Below are positions 49,729 through 57,793 of a stretch of 64,000 bases of DNA, in pieces. Every line of letters begins with the position of its first letter. Position 1 is the first letter of the stretch. The notes beneath the pieces were generated by a model. It had not been told where the DNA came from, searched no databases, and saw only the letters and a program-made list of their open reading frames with translations. This DNA is from Bordetella parapertussis (GTDB lineage Bacteria; Pseudomonadota; Gammaproteobacteria; Burkholderiales; Burkholderiaceae_C), in contig CAMDKD010000007.1 in NCBI GenBank assembly GCA_945901125.1, positions 30,732 through 94,731 on the forward strand. Direction: 5' to 3'. The position numbers and the translations under genes were made by a program.

Positions 49729-50445
49729 TTATCTACGCATCTTCAGAAAACTGATATTCAAAGTCAAGGCAGTGGCAATCACAGCCAGGAAAAACACCAA
49801 AGCTTCGCTGCGAAACAGGCCGCTGATAAAGTCACCGAAATGCAAGGCAAATGATAAATTGACGTATAACTCGCGCATCACAGCACTTGACTGCAAACCT
49901 TTCAAATGACCGACAAACCAGAAAGCCAGCAACACAGGAATGGTGATGAGTGCGGCAACGATTTGATTTTCAGTCAGCGAAGAGAAAAACTGACCGATGG
50001 CGATGCACGACATGCCAAGCAATACAAAACCCAGGTAGCCTGAAAAAATATTCAAGGTTTGCGGATTACCGTAGATGTACAACGGAATCAGGTTGATGCA
50101 ACTGGCCAAGGTCATCAGCAAAAAGATGGTGACAGCACCAAAGTATTTACCCAAAACCACTTGCCACTTGGCCAACGGCAGTGTCATCAACAATTCAATG
50201 GTGCGCCCGCTGTATTCCGCAGAAAACAAACGCATGGTCAACACCGGAATCAAAGTCAGCAACAAAATACCCATGTTTTGCAGGGTCTGGTCCATGGTGC
50301 CGATACCCGTCAAAAAGATGTTGTAGGTAAAGAAATAACCGGTTCCCAGCAGAAAAACCGCAATCACAAAATAGGCGATAGGCGAATAAAAGTACGCCAG
50401 CATTTCTTTTTGATAGACAGCCTTCAGGCCGTTCAATGCTCTCAT
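49729..50445 (-). CDS. ABC-2 type permease (GldF-like)
   Basis: This 238-residue integral membrane protein has about six hydrophobic helices and the GldF/NosY-like start VYQKEMLAYFYSPIAYFVIAV. The stretch MRLFSAEYSGRTIELLMTLP (about residues 66-85) is the hallmark of the ABC-2 subfamily associated with GldG. It works with the ATPase encoded 5 bases upstream. The substrate is unknown. Confidence 0.9.
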   Translation of the reverse strand: MRALNGLKAVYQKEMLAYFYSPIAYFVIAVFLLGTGYFFTYNIFLTGIGTMDQTLQNMGILLLTLIPVLTMRLFSAEYSGRTIELLMTLPLAKWQVVLGKYFGAVTIFLLMTLASCINLIPLYIYGNPQTLNIFSGYLGFVLLGMSCIAIGQFFSSLTENQIVAALITIPVLLAFWFVGHLKGLQSSAVMRELYVNLSFALHFGDFISGLFRSEALVFFLAVIATALTLNISFLKMRR

Positions 50446-50450
50446 TTAAC

Positions 50451-51404
50451 TTACTCCGGATTCTTGGATGACTGAGCCACGTAGCGCAGAAAAACGTTCT
50501 CTAGCGTCGGTTTGCGACGCTCAAGTCTTTGCAGCTCTCCTGCTGAAGTCACTGCGCGTGCAATTCGTTGCTGTATGCCTTCATCCTCAGAAACCATGCA
50601 ATCAAAACTCAACAATTTTGCGTTCGGTAAGGTTGAAGAACTTACACTGACGACACCTTCTACCGCTTGCAAAGCCTGTTTGATCGCGGCTTCATCGCCG
50701 GCAGCTTCAACCCAAACCACATTGCTTTCTTCGGCGGCCTGTTGCAATCTGTCAGGCGTATCCACAGCCAGCATGCGGCCTTGGTTAATGATGGCGACAC
50801 GGCTGCACAGCAATGTGACTTCAGACAATATATGGGTAGATAACAGCACCGCACGTTCACTGCCAAACAAACGGATGACTTCACGTGTTTCATGTATTTG
50901 GCCTGGATCCAGGCTGGCGGTCGGCTCATCGAGCAACAACACATCCGGGTCGCCCAACAGCGCCTGTGCCAAACCGACACGCTGGCGATAGCCTTTGGAG
51001 AGTTTGTAAATTTCTTTGTCCACCACGGATGCCAGCTTGCAGGCGTCCACCACCTTTTCAAGGTGAGCGGGGAATTGAGTTTTGCTGATGCCTTTGGCGG
51101 TCGCCACAAAGCGCAAATACGATTTCACATCCAGCACGTCGTACAGCGGAGGATGCTCGGGCAAATAACCCAATTTTTGCGAGGCCATGTGGTTTTGAGT
51201 GGCCATGTCATAACCGGCGACTTTGACAGTTCCGGATGTCGTCGATGTAAAACCGGAAATCATGCGCATGGTGGTGGTTTTGCCAGCACCATTAGGTCCT
51301 AAAAAGCCAACAATTTCACCTTTTTTGACATGGAATGAAATATCGTGAATGATGGTCTTGCTACCGTAGCGCTTGGATACTCTATCTAGTTCAATCATGT
51401 TCAT
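50451..51404 (-). CDS. ABC transporter ATP-binding protein (GldA-like)
   Basis: This 317-residue ATPase has Walker A in GFLGPNGAGKTTTMRM, the signature LSKGYRQRVGLAQALLG and Walker B in DVLLLDEPTASLDP. The C-terminal 90 residues form the extra domain typical of GldA/NatA-type subunits (VVWVEAAGDEAAIKQALQ). It is the first gene of the five-gene leftward operon that continues with the permease, GldG-like, DUF4340-like and HupE/UreJ-like genes. Its start is an ATG 66 bases downstream of the MBL terminator hairpin (in the leftward direction). Confidence 0.92.
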   Translation of the reverse strand: MNMIELDRVSKRYGSKTIIHDISFHVKKGEIVGFLGPNGAGKTTTMRMISGFTSTTSGTVKVAGYDMATQNHMASQKLGYLPEHPPLYDVLDVKSYLRFVATAKGISKTQFPAHLEKVVDACKLASVVDKEIYKLSKGYRQRVGLAQALLGDPDVLLLDEPTASLDPGQIHETREVIRLFGSERAVLLSTHILSEVTLLCSRVAIINQGRMLAVDTPDRLQQAAEESNVVWVEAAGDEAAIKQALQAVEGVVSVSSSTLPNAKLLSFDCMVSEDEGIQQRIARAVTSAGELQRLERRKPTLENVFLRYVAQSSKNPE

Positions 51405-51449
51405 CTAAGGATTTCGTGAAAGCATTAAGGCGTTCACATTTTCAGCAAC

Positions 51450-51481
51450 TGAAAAAAAGCCCCCACAAAGTGGGGGCTTTG
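51450..51481 (-). terminator. Rho-independent terminator after the MBL-fold gene
   Basis: The stem AAAGCCCCCAC / GTGGGGGCTTT with a tiny loop is followed on the minus strand by a run of seven T. It separates the MBL-fold gene from the ABC operon. Confidence 0.9.
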
Positions 51482-51502
51482 CTTCAACCAGTATACGGCT
51501 GA

Positions 51503-52363
51503 TTATTTATGCCATTTGTTACCACCGGTAGCGAACTGACCTGCATCATGAGAGAACAGGAGTTTGGCGCCTTCGAGGTCACGCATGAACTTCAGCTTGT
51601 TAGCTGAGTCGGTCCAGTCTTTGACGCTGTAGTTCAAACCAGCAACATAACCGTCGGCATTTTCCTGCATCCACAAAGCATCTTGCGTGATGATGATGGT
51701 GTTGCCTGAACCCAGTTTGATTTTCATGGACTGGTGACCAATGGTGTGGCCGGGTGTAGAAACGATTTTGACAGTGCCGTCGCCGAACAGGTCGTAATCG
51801 CCGTCGATTTCGTAGTAGGTGTAGTTACGTGCAGCCATCAAATCGGCCAAAACGAATGTTCCAGGTGTTTCACGACCTTGGAACTTCTCAGGCCACCAGC
51901 CTTGGTAGAGTTCTTTCTTCTGGAACACGTGAACTGCTTTGGGGAACATGCCGATGTTGCCGGCGTGGTCCAAGTGGCTGTGTGAAGACACGACAACTTT
52001 GACATCATCCACTTTCAACCCGACTTTTTCCAGTTGTTTGTCGATCACGTCTGAACGCTTTTGGCTAGGCTTGAAGAAGTCGCAGTTACCGGCAGACCAG
52101 TATTCTTTGCACTTGCCGTCAGAGATAGCAACGTTGTTACCTGTGTCAAACACAACGACGCCTTTGGTCGGGTGCTTGATGATCCACATGGACACGGGAA
52201 TAGTGATGTCCTTGGCAGTGGGGTAGGTGGGGATCAGACCTTGGATGTTGAAAGGACCAAAGGTACCGCTGGTGGTCCAATAAACTTCCTGCGCGTTAGC
52301 AGCAGGTGAGACACCGGCCATGAGGCCAGCCAACAAAGAGGCGACGAGAGCGATTTTTTTCAT
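51503..52363 (-). CDS. Exported metallo-beta-lactamase-fold hydrolase (N-acyl homoserine lactonase-like)
   Basis: This 286-residue protein has a signal peptide (LVASLLAGLMAGVSPAANA, then QEV). The MBL dinuclear zinc motif is SSHSHLDHAGNIG (HxHxDH) near residue 115, with further ligands in TPGHTIGHQSM and near the C-terminus in LLFSHDAGQF. The family includes lactonases that open homoserine-lactone rings and other esterases. A periplasmic AHL-lactonase-like enzyme could cut signal molecules or another lactone. Substrate is inferred. It has its own terminator and a long AT-rich upstream region. Confidence 0.88.
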   Translation of the reverse strand: MKKIALVASLLAGLMAGVSPAANAQEVYWTTSGTFGPFNIQGLIPTYPTAKDITIPVSMWIIKHPTKGVVVFDTGNNVAISDGKCKEYWSAGNCDFFKPSQKRSDVIDKQLEKVGLKVDDVKVVVSSHSHLDHAGNIGMFPKAVHVFQKKELYQGWWPEKFQGRETPGTFVLADLMAARNYTYYEIDGDYDLFGDGTVKIVSTPGHTIGHQSMKIKLGSGNTIIITQDALWMQENADGYVAGLNYSVKDWTDSANKLKFMRDLEGAKLLFSHDAGQFATGGNKWHK

Positions 52364-52730
52364 GTTTGAGTCCTATACAAGTGTTGAGAGCAGTGAAAGT
52401 GATTAACTAACCCGACAGATGCTATTTGTCTTTTGTGTAAAGTCAATGATGGTTTTCCAAGACAAACAACTATTCAGAGCACGGGGTTATTTGCTTTTTA
52501 AAATGGAAATATTTTCATTCGGCTAAGAGGCAAAGCTAAAAATTTCACATAGATTATGACAATTTCATCTGACGCGCTGGAATCAAAACCAGCTGCATTC
52601 GAATAAACCTTATTTGTGCCAACCATTGGCTGAGATTATATTAATACTTTTAGTTAATTTAAATCGACATATAAGTAGTAACCCTCTCGCCAATTTTCGC
52701 TTAAAGGTTTGTCGCATTTTTGATGAAAAA
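52364..52730. other. AT-rich gap upstream of the MBL-fold gene
   Basis: This 367-base stretch has no supported gene. It holds a near-perfect 18-bp palindrome AATGGAAATATTTTCATT at 52502-52519 (one G-T mismatch pair), and GACA-9-TGTC at about 52420. It contains the promoter of the leftward MBL-fold gene and the end region of tusA, but no clear -35/-10 pair or terminator could be chosen. The base composition is more AT-rich than the surroundings. Confidence 0.5.
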
Positions 52731-52958
52731 CTAACGTCGCTTGAGCACATGCACAAATTCGTCCCCGAGAGTTTCCTGCGAGACCAGTTCATTGCCGGTT
52801 TGTTTGGCAAACGCAGCAAAGTCGCGCAATGAGCCTTTGTCTGTAGACACCACCTTGAGCAACTGACCGGTTTGCATGGGCGTCAAAGCCTTTTTGGCTT
52901 TCAAAATGGGTAAAGGGCAGTTCAGGCCGCGGGTATCAAGTTCCAGATCAATATGCAT
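52731..52958 (-). CDS. TusA-family sulfurtransferase
   Basis: This 75-residue protein has the TusA/SirA fold signature LDTRGLNCPLPILKAKKAL, in which the CPxP cysteine near residue 14 carries a persulfide. The family moves sulfur for tRNA thiolation, molybdenum cofactor or sulfur oxidation. The tRNA-modifying partners TusBCD are not in the window. It lies between the MBL-fold gene and a Nudix gene, close to cysM. Confidence 0.9.
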   Translation of the reverse strand: MHIDLELDTRGLNCPLPILKAKKALTPMQTGQLLKVVSTDKGSLRDFAAFAKQTGNELVSQETLGDEFVHVLKRR

Positions 52959-52989
52959 ATGAGAATAAATTCAAAAAATTAACAAGGTT

Positions 52990-53532
52990 TTATTCCAGGC
53001 TTTGCGCTGCACGCTCTTCCCAGCTCATGAAACGCGGCTCTATGCCTTGCGTGCGCAGCCAATCGCCCATGGCGTAGCCGGTTCCTGCCGGCCAGCAAAT
53101 GATGTCCTCATAGTTGTACAGCTTGTACTCAGCGAGTTCCGGCGATAAACGCACTTCGCCGTCAGCCACCGCATGGTAGGCAATGATGACCTGGTTCATG
53201 CGCTGAAAGTCGTACACGCCGATCAATTTAAGCGCAGACACCTTTAAATTGGTTTCCTCGCCGATTTCACGCTTAATGCCTTCCTCCGGCGTTTCGCCGG
53301 CCTCCATGAAACCGGTGATCAAAGCAAAACGTCTGCCGGTCCAGGCGGCGTTGCGCGCCAGCAATATTTGCCCTCTGTATTGCACGATACCGGCGAGCAC
53401 CGGCGTCGGGTTGTTCCAATGCGTCCATTGGCAGACCACGCAGCGCATGCGCGCTTTCGGGCCGCCGTCTTCTTCTTGCGAGATCAACTGCAATTCGGTA
53501 GCGCACATCGGGCAGTATTGGAATTGGCTCAT
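52990..53532 (-). CDS. Nudix hydrolase with N-terminal zinc ribbon
   Basis: This 180-residue protein has an N-terminal zinc ribbon (YCPMCATEL and RCVVCQ, two CxxC pairs) followed by a Nudix domain with the box GFMEAGETPEEGIKREIGEE. The ribbon plus Nudix layout resembles NudC (NADH pyrophosphatase/deNADding) but the protein is shorter and lacks the N-terminal domain of NudC, so its substrate is uncertain. Its start overlaps the end of cysM by 4 bases. Confidence 0.88.
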   Translation of the reverse strand: MSQFQYCPMCATELQLISQEEDGGPKARMRCVVCQWTHWNNPTPVLAGIVQYRGQILLARNAAWTGRRFALITGFMEAGETPEEGIKREIGEETNLKVSALKLIGVYDFQRMNQVIIAYHAVADGEVRLSPELAEYKLYNYEDIICWPAGTGYAMGDWLRTQGIEPRFMSWEERAAQSLE

Positions 53533-54431
53533 GCGGGAAATACTCCGGTGGATAAATAACGATCACCGCGGTCGCACACGATGAAAACAATGGTGGCGTT
53601 GCGCACCTGCTGCGCGATTTGCAAGGCCACCCAACACGCACCCGCAGCTGAGATGCCTGCAAACATACCTTCTTCGCGCGCCATGCGTCTGCACATGTCT
53701 TCGGCGTCGGTTTGGCTGACGTAAACCAGTTCATCCACGTGCGTGGCATCGTAAATTTTCGGCATGTACTCGGGCGACCATTTGCGAATCCCCGGAATAC
53801 GCGAGCCTTCACTGGGTTGCGCGCCTATGATTTTCACCTGCGGGTTTTGCTCTTTCAAATAACGCGACACACCGGTGATGGTGCCGGTGGTGCCCATGGC
53901 GCTGACGAAATGCGTGATTTGTCCAGCAGTCTGCTGCCAGATTTCAGGGCCGGTGGTTTCATAGTGAATGCGCGGGTTGTCTGCATTGGCAAACTGATCC
54001 AACACACGTCCTTTACCTTCGGCTTGCATGCGGTCCGCCAGATCACGCGCGCCTTCCATGCCGGTGGTCTTGGTCGTGAGTATCAATTCAGCGCCGAAAG
54101 CTTTCATGGTTTGCGCGCGCTCAATCGACAAATCCTCGGGCATGATCAACACCATGCGATAGCCTTTGATGGCCGCAGCCATGGCCAGCGCAATACCGGT
54201 GTTGCCCGATGTGGCTTCAATCAAAGTGTCGCCAGGCTTGATGTCGCCGCGCTCTTCAGCGCGTTGAATCATGGACAAGGCCGGTCTGTCTTTGACTGAA
54301 CCGGCCGGGTTGTTGCCCTCGAGCTTGCCGAGCAGCACATTGCCGCGCGATTGGTTGTCAGCAACACCTATGCGTTGCAAGCGCGCGATGGGCGTGTGGC
54401 CGATCGCGGCTTCGATACTTGGATAGTTCAT
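53529..54431 (-). CDS. cysM: Cysteine synthase B
   Basis: CysM, 300 residues, is a PLP enzyme making cysteine from O-acetylserine and sulfide or thiosulfate. It begins MNYPSIEAAIGHTPIARLQRI and has the PLP lysine in NNPAGSVKDRPA, then EATSGNTGIALAMAAAIKGY. The pattern GSVKDRPALSM is CysM rather than CysK. I chose the ATG at 54431; an open frame continues upstream across the divergent tRNA-Leu gene and cannot be coding there. It overlaps the Nudix gene by 4 bases downstream. Confidence 0.95.
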   Translation of the reverse strand: MNYPSIEAAIGHTPIARLQRIGVADNQSRGNVLLGKLEGNNPAGSVKDRPALSMIQRAEERGDIKPGDTLIEATSGNTGIALAMAAAIKGYRMVLIMPEDLSIERAQTMKAFGAELILTTKTTGMEGARDLADRMQAEGKGRVLDQFANADNPRIHYETTGPEIWQQTAGQITHFVSAMGTTGTITGVSRYLKEQNPQVKIIGAQPSEGSRIPGIRKWSPEYMPKIYDATHVDELVYVSQTDAEDMCRRMAREEGMFAGISAAGACWVALQIAQQVRNATIVFIVCDRGDRYLSTGVFPA

Positions 54432-54465
54432 ACCTACACTGTGCCATAATTCTGATCCCTCTCCA

Positions 54466-54553
54466 GCCGGAGTGGCGAAATTGGTAGACGCAGCAGATTC
54501 AAAATCTGCCGGTGCAAAACACCGTGCCGGTTCGATTCCGGCCTCCGGCACCA
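54466..54553 (+). tRNA. tRNA-Leu (anticodon CAA)
   Basis: The acceptor stem GCCGGAG pairs with CTCCGGC, followed by A and an encoded CCA end. The anticodon stem GCAGA/TCTGC closes the loop TTCAAAA with anticodon CAA (reads UUG). A long variable arm and the T-loop GGTTCGATTCC are present, as expected for tRNA-Leu. It is divergent from cysM, 35 bases away, and is followed by a terminator. Confidence 0.96.
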
Positions 54554-54569
54554 GCTGATGGCAACGAAA

Positions 54570-54597
54570 ACACGACCCCACAAGGGTCGTTTTTTTA
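54570..54597 (+). terminator. Rho-independent terminator after tRNA-Leu
   Basis: The stem ACGACCC / GGGTCGT with a 5-base loop is followed by a run of T, 17 bases after the tRNA. Confidence 0.9.
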
Positions 54598-54670
54598 TGC
54601 CAATCCAAACGGATGCAAGCCCCTCGAGGACTTAAGATGACGGTTTGCGATTTACCCATCAAACCACACC

Positions 54671-55795
54671 ATGAGCTTGCTCTTCACCCCCATCACACTG
54701 AACTCTCCGCGCGGCCCGTTGACGCTGCCCAACCGCATAGTTGTCGCTCCCATGTGCCAATACGCCTGTCATTTGGACGGCAAGGCCAACGACTGGCATT
54801 TGATGCATTGGGCCAATCTGCTCAACAGCGGCGCCAGCGTCTTCATGATTGAAGCCACTGCCGTCACCGCGCAAGGCCGCATCACACCCAATTGCCTGGG
54901 CTTGTGGGACGACGCCACCGCGAATGCATTGGCCGACACCTTGGCGCGCGCGCGCAAACTCGCGCCGCCGACTGCGGTGTGTTTGCAAATCGCCCACGCC
55001 GGGCGCAAAGCTTCCAGCGCTCAACCGTGGAACGGCGGCATGCTGATTCGCAAAGCCGATGGCGGTTGGGAACCGGTGGCGCCATCGCCCATCAACCTGT
55101 TGCCCGGCGAAGACCCGCCGCATGAAATCGATGCTGCCGGTTTGATCGGTATTGAAAAAGCATTCATGAAAGCCGCCGAACGTGCGCAAGCCATGGGCTT
55201 GGAAATGCTGGAGTTGCACGGGGCGCATGGTTATTTGTTGCACGAGTTTTTGTCGCCTATTGCCAACCAGCGCAATGACAATTACGGCGGCAATTTCGCC
55301 AACCGCGCGCGTTTCCCGCTGCAAGTGTTCAGCGCGGTACGCAAGGTGTTCAACGGCGTGCTGGGCATGCGTTTGTCAGCCAGCGACTGGATAGATGGTG
55401 GATGGGACCTGGAACAAACCACTGACTTCACCAAATTGTTGAAGCAAGCCGGTGCCGACTTTGTCCACGTGTCATCCGGCGGCATTTCACCGCAGCAAAA
55501 AATCAATATAGGCCCGGGCTACCAGGTGCATTTCGCCAAACACATCAAACAGCAAACGGGTTTGCCGACCATCGCGGTCGGTTTGATCACCGAACCGCAA
55601 CAAGCCGAAGACGTGTTGCAGGCGGGCGACGCAGACATGATTGCACTGGGTCGCAGCTTTTTGTACAAGCCGCGCTGGGGCTGGGAAGCCGCCGCAGCAC
55701 TCGGCGGTCAGGTGCAAGCCACACAGCAATACTGGCGCAGTCTGCCGCGCGAAGTCACCGGCATATTCGGCGACGCCAAAATCGGCATGCGTTAA
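54671..55795 (+). CDS. Old yellow enzyme-family NADH:flavin oxidoreductase (YqjM class)
   Basis: This 374-residue TIM-barrel FMN enzyme starts LLFTPITLNSPRGPLTLPNR and has VVAPMCQYACHLDGKAND, with the YqjM-type cysteine that tunes the flavin, and QIAHAGRKASSAQPW, holding the substrate-binding His-Ala-His-like site. GYLLHEFLSPIANQRNDNYG is another family mark. It reduces activated C=C bonds with NAD(P)H; the physiological substrate is unknown. The stop overlaps the stop of the convergent SDR-like gene. Confidence 0.92.
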   Translation: MSLLFTPITLNSPRGPLTLPNRIVVAPMCQYACHLDGKANDWHLMHWANLLNSGASVFMIEATAVTAQGRITPNCLGLWDDATANALADTLARARKLAPPTAVCLQIAHAGRKASSAQPWNGGMLIRKADGGWEPVAPSPINLLPGEDPPHEIDAAGLIGIEKAFMKAAERAQAMGLEMLELHGAHGYLLHEFLSPIANQRNDNYGGNFANRARFPLQVFSAVRKVFNGVLGMRLSASDWIDGGWDLEQTTDFTKLLKQAGADFVHVSSGGISPQQKINIGPGYQVHFAKHIKQQTGLPTIAVGLITEPQQAEDVLQAGDADMIALGRSFLYKPRWGWEAAAALGGQVQATQQYWRSLPREVTGIFGDAKIGMR

Positions 55796-56763
55796 AACAC
55801 CGGCTTGCCCTGCAAGCCTTCGCGCACCGTGGGGTAGCGCAGTTTCATGCGCAACTCGGTTTTCAAACGCTGGTTTTGCATGCGTCTGGATTCACTCATG
55901 AAACTCAATGCCATGGCAGGCAATGCGGTTTGCGCCTGCTCGCGGCTGATGCGCGGCGGACGAGGCAACTGCCACAGGTCTGCTGCCCAGTTCATGTAGT
56001 CCCCCATCAACACATCGCTGTCGTCGCTGACATGCAGGGGACGCAAGGTTTTGCCGCGCCACAGCGCAAGCACAGTCGCACGCGCCAGATCGTCTGCATG
56101 AATATGGTTGGTGTACACATCATCTGTTGCTTGCAGCACTGGCGTGCCGCGTTGCAGCCGTTCGCGCGGCGTGCCACCCTCGCGGTCCAGCGCGTAAATG
56201 CCTGGAATACGCAAGACGCTGATGCGCGGGATACCGCGCGAGCCCCAGGCGTTCAACCAAGCTTCGGCATCGACACGTCTATGAGCTCTATCGGTTTGCG
56301 GGTTCAATACCTGTGTTTCGTTTATCAACGCGCCAGCGCAATCACCGTAAACGCCGCTGGTCGAACCGTACACCACAGCTTGCGGCGAAGAGCGCAACAA
56401 CAGCGCCTGCACCAAAGCACGGGTGCGCGTATCGCTGCGTCCTTGCAAAGGCGGCGGTGCCATGTGAATGATGTGGCTTGCCACGCCAGCCAGTCGTCGC
56501 AAGCTCGCAGGTTCATCCAGATTGCCGCGCAAAGCAGCGATGCCTTGCTGCTGCAAATGCGCAACCCGCGACTCACTGCTGGTCAAGGCATACACACGGC
56601 TGGCGTTTTTCAACAAGCCAGCAGCGCGCGCACCGACATCACCGCAACCGACGATCAATACACGCGGACGTCTGAAGCGCGCAGGCAGTGCGCCGAGAGG
56701 GCTTTGGTTTGAGGGCAAAATCCAGTCTTTCGTTGTTTTAAAAAATCCAAGGATAGCAAGCAT
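55792..56763 (-). CDS. NAD(P)-binding SDR/epimerase-like protein
   Basis: This protein of about 300-323 residues has the Rossmann motif PRVLIVGCGDVGARAAGLL and later VVYGSTSGVYGDC, an extended-SDR active-site-like region, followed by RISVLRIPGIYALDREG. It resembles YeeZ-type proteins of unknown function. The start is doubtful: the only ATG (56763) lies on the same CATG as the divergent reductase start, so the true start may be an internal TTG (about 56718). Function is unassigned. Confidence 0.8.
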   Translation of the reverse strand: MLAILGFFKTTKDWILPSNQSPLGALPARFRRPRVLIVGCGDVGARAAGLLKNASRVYALTSSESRVAHLQQQGIAALRGNLDEPASLRRLAGVASHIIHMAPPPLQGRSDTRTRALVQALLLRSSPQAVVYGSTSGVYGDCAGALINETQVLNPQTDRAHRRVDAEAWLNAWGSRGIPRISVLRIPGIYALDREGGTPRERLQRGTPVLQATDDVYTNHIHADDLARATVLALWRGKTLRPLHVSDDSDVLMGDYMNWAADLWQLPRPPRISREQAQTALPAMALSFMSESRRMQNQRLKTELRMKLRYPTVREGLQGKPVF

Positions 56764-57793
56764 GACGTTTCAAGTTTCAGTGCAACCCAGTGGCCGTTCG
56801 TTCAGCGTGGACAAGGACGAAACGATTCTGGCGGCGGGTATACGCCAGGGAGTCGGCTTGCCATACGGCTGCAAAGACGGTGCCTGCGGTTCCTGCAAAT
56901 GCCTGAAAGTCTCCGGTGAGATTCAAATGAGCGCTTACCAAAGCAAGGCTTTGAGTGACGACGAATTGGCCAAAGGCATGGTGCTGACCTGCCGCGCCAC
57001 TGCCTTGAGCGATGTGGTGCTTGAGTCCCGCCAGGTCACCAGCGCCGACGCTTTTCCGATACGCAAAATGCCGGTGCGCATTGCTTCATTGGAAAAAATG
57101 TCGCATGACGTGATGCGCATCTCACTGCAACTGCCTTCTACTGAAAACGTGCAGTACCACGCTGGACAGTATGTAGAGTTTTTATTGCGCGACGGTTCGC
57201 GCCGTGCCTACTCGATCGCGAATGCGCCGCACACATTGGTTACAGGCGCCCCTGTGATCGATTTGCATATACGGCACATGCCGGGCGGCAAATTCACCGA
57301 CCATGTGTTCGGCGTCATGAAAGAAAAAGAAATACAACGCATAGAAGCGCCGTTCGGCGGCTTTTACCTGCGCGAAGACAGCGACAAACCCATGGTGTTG
57401 CTGGCCTCGGGCACCGGCTTTGCGCCTATCAAAGCGCTGTTAGAACACATGCAGCATAAAAACATTCAACGCCCCTCACGTTTGTATTGGGGCGGTCGCC
57501 GTCCTTCAGATTTGTACATGAACGATTGGGTGATGGCCCAATTGGCTGTGATGCCGCATCTGCAATACATACCCGTGGTGTCTGACGCTTTGCCCGAAGA
57601 CAACTGGACAGGCAGAACCGGTTTTGTACACGCTGCGGTGCTGCAAGATCTGCCCGATTTATCAGCGCATCAGGTGTATGCCTGCGGCGCGCCGGTGGTG
57701 ATTGATGCGGCTCAGCGTGATTACCTGGCGCACGGTTTACCTGCGGAAGAATTTTTCGCCGACTCGTTCACCAGCGAAGCCGACAAGCTTTAA
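56762..57793 (+). CDS. Ferredoxin-domain flavin oxidoreductase (CDP-6-deoxy-glucoseen reductase-like)
   Basis: This 343-residue protein has an N-terminal plant-type [2Fe-2S] ferredoxin domain with the cysteines in YGCKDGACGSCKC and LTC, an FAD domain with RAYSIANAPH, and an NAD domain with LLASGTGFAPIKALLEHM. It matches the reductase group often named CDP-6-deoxy-delta-3,4-glucoseen reductase, which passes electrons from NAD(P)H to a partner oxygenase or dehydratase. The partner is not in the window. An AAGGA ribosome site lies 8 bases before the ATG. Confidence 0.9.
   Translation: MTFQVSVQPSGRSFSVDKDETILAAGIRQGVGLPYGCKDGACGSCKCLKVSGEIQMSAYQSKALSDDELAKGMVLTCRATALSDVVLESRQVTSADAFPIRKMPVRIASLEKMSHDVMRISLQLPSTENVQYHAGQYVEFLLRDGSRRAYSIANAPHTLVTGAPVIDLHIRHMPGGKFTDHVFGVMKEKEIQRIEAPFGGFYLREDSDKPMVLLASGTGFAPIKALLEHMQHKNIQRPSRLYWGGRRPSDLYMNDWVMAQLAVMPHLQYIPVVSDALPEDNWTGRTGFVHAAVLQDLPDLSAHQVYACGAPVVIDAAQRDYLAHGLPAEEFFADSFTSEADKL

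Noticed and set aside
54431..54662. A 77-codon N-terminal extension of cysM
   Set aside because: It reads through the antisense of the tRNA-Leu gene and its terminator; the ATG at 54431 matches the family start.
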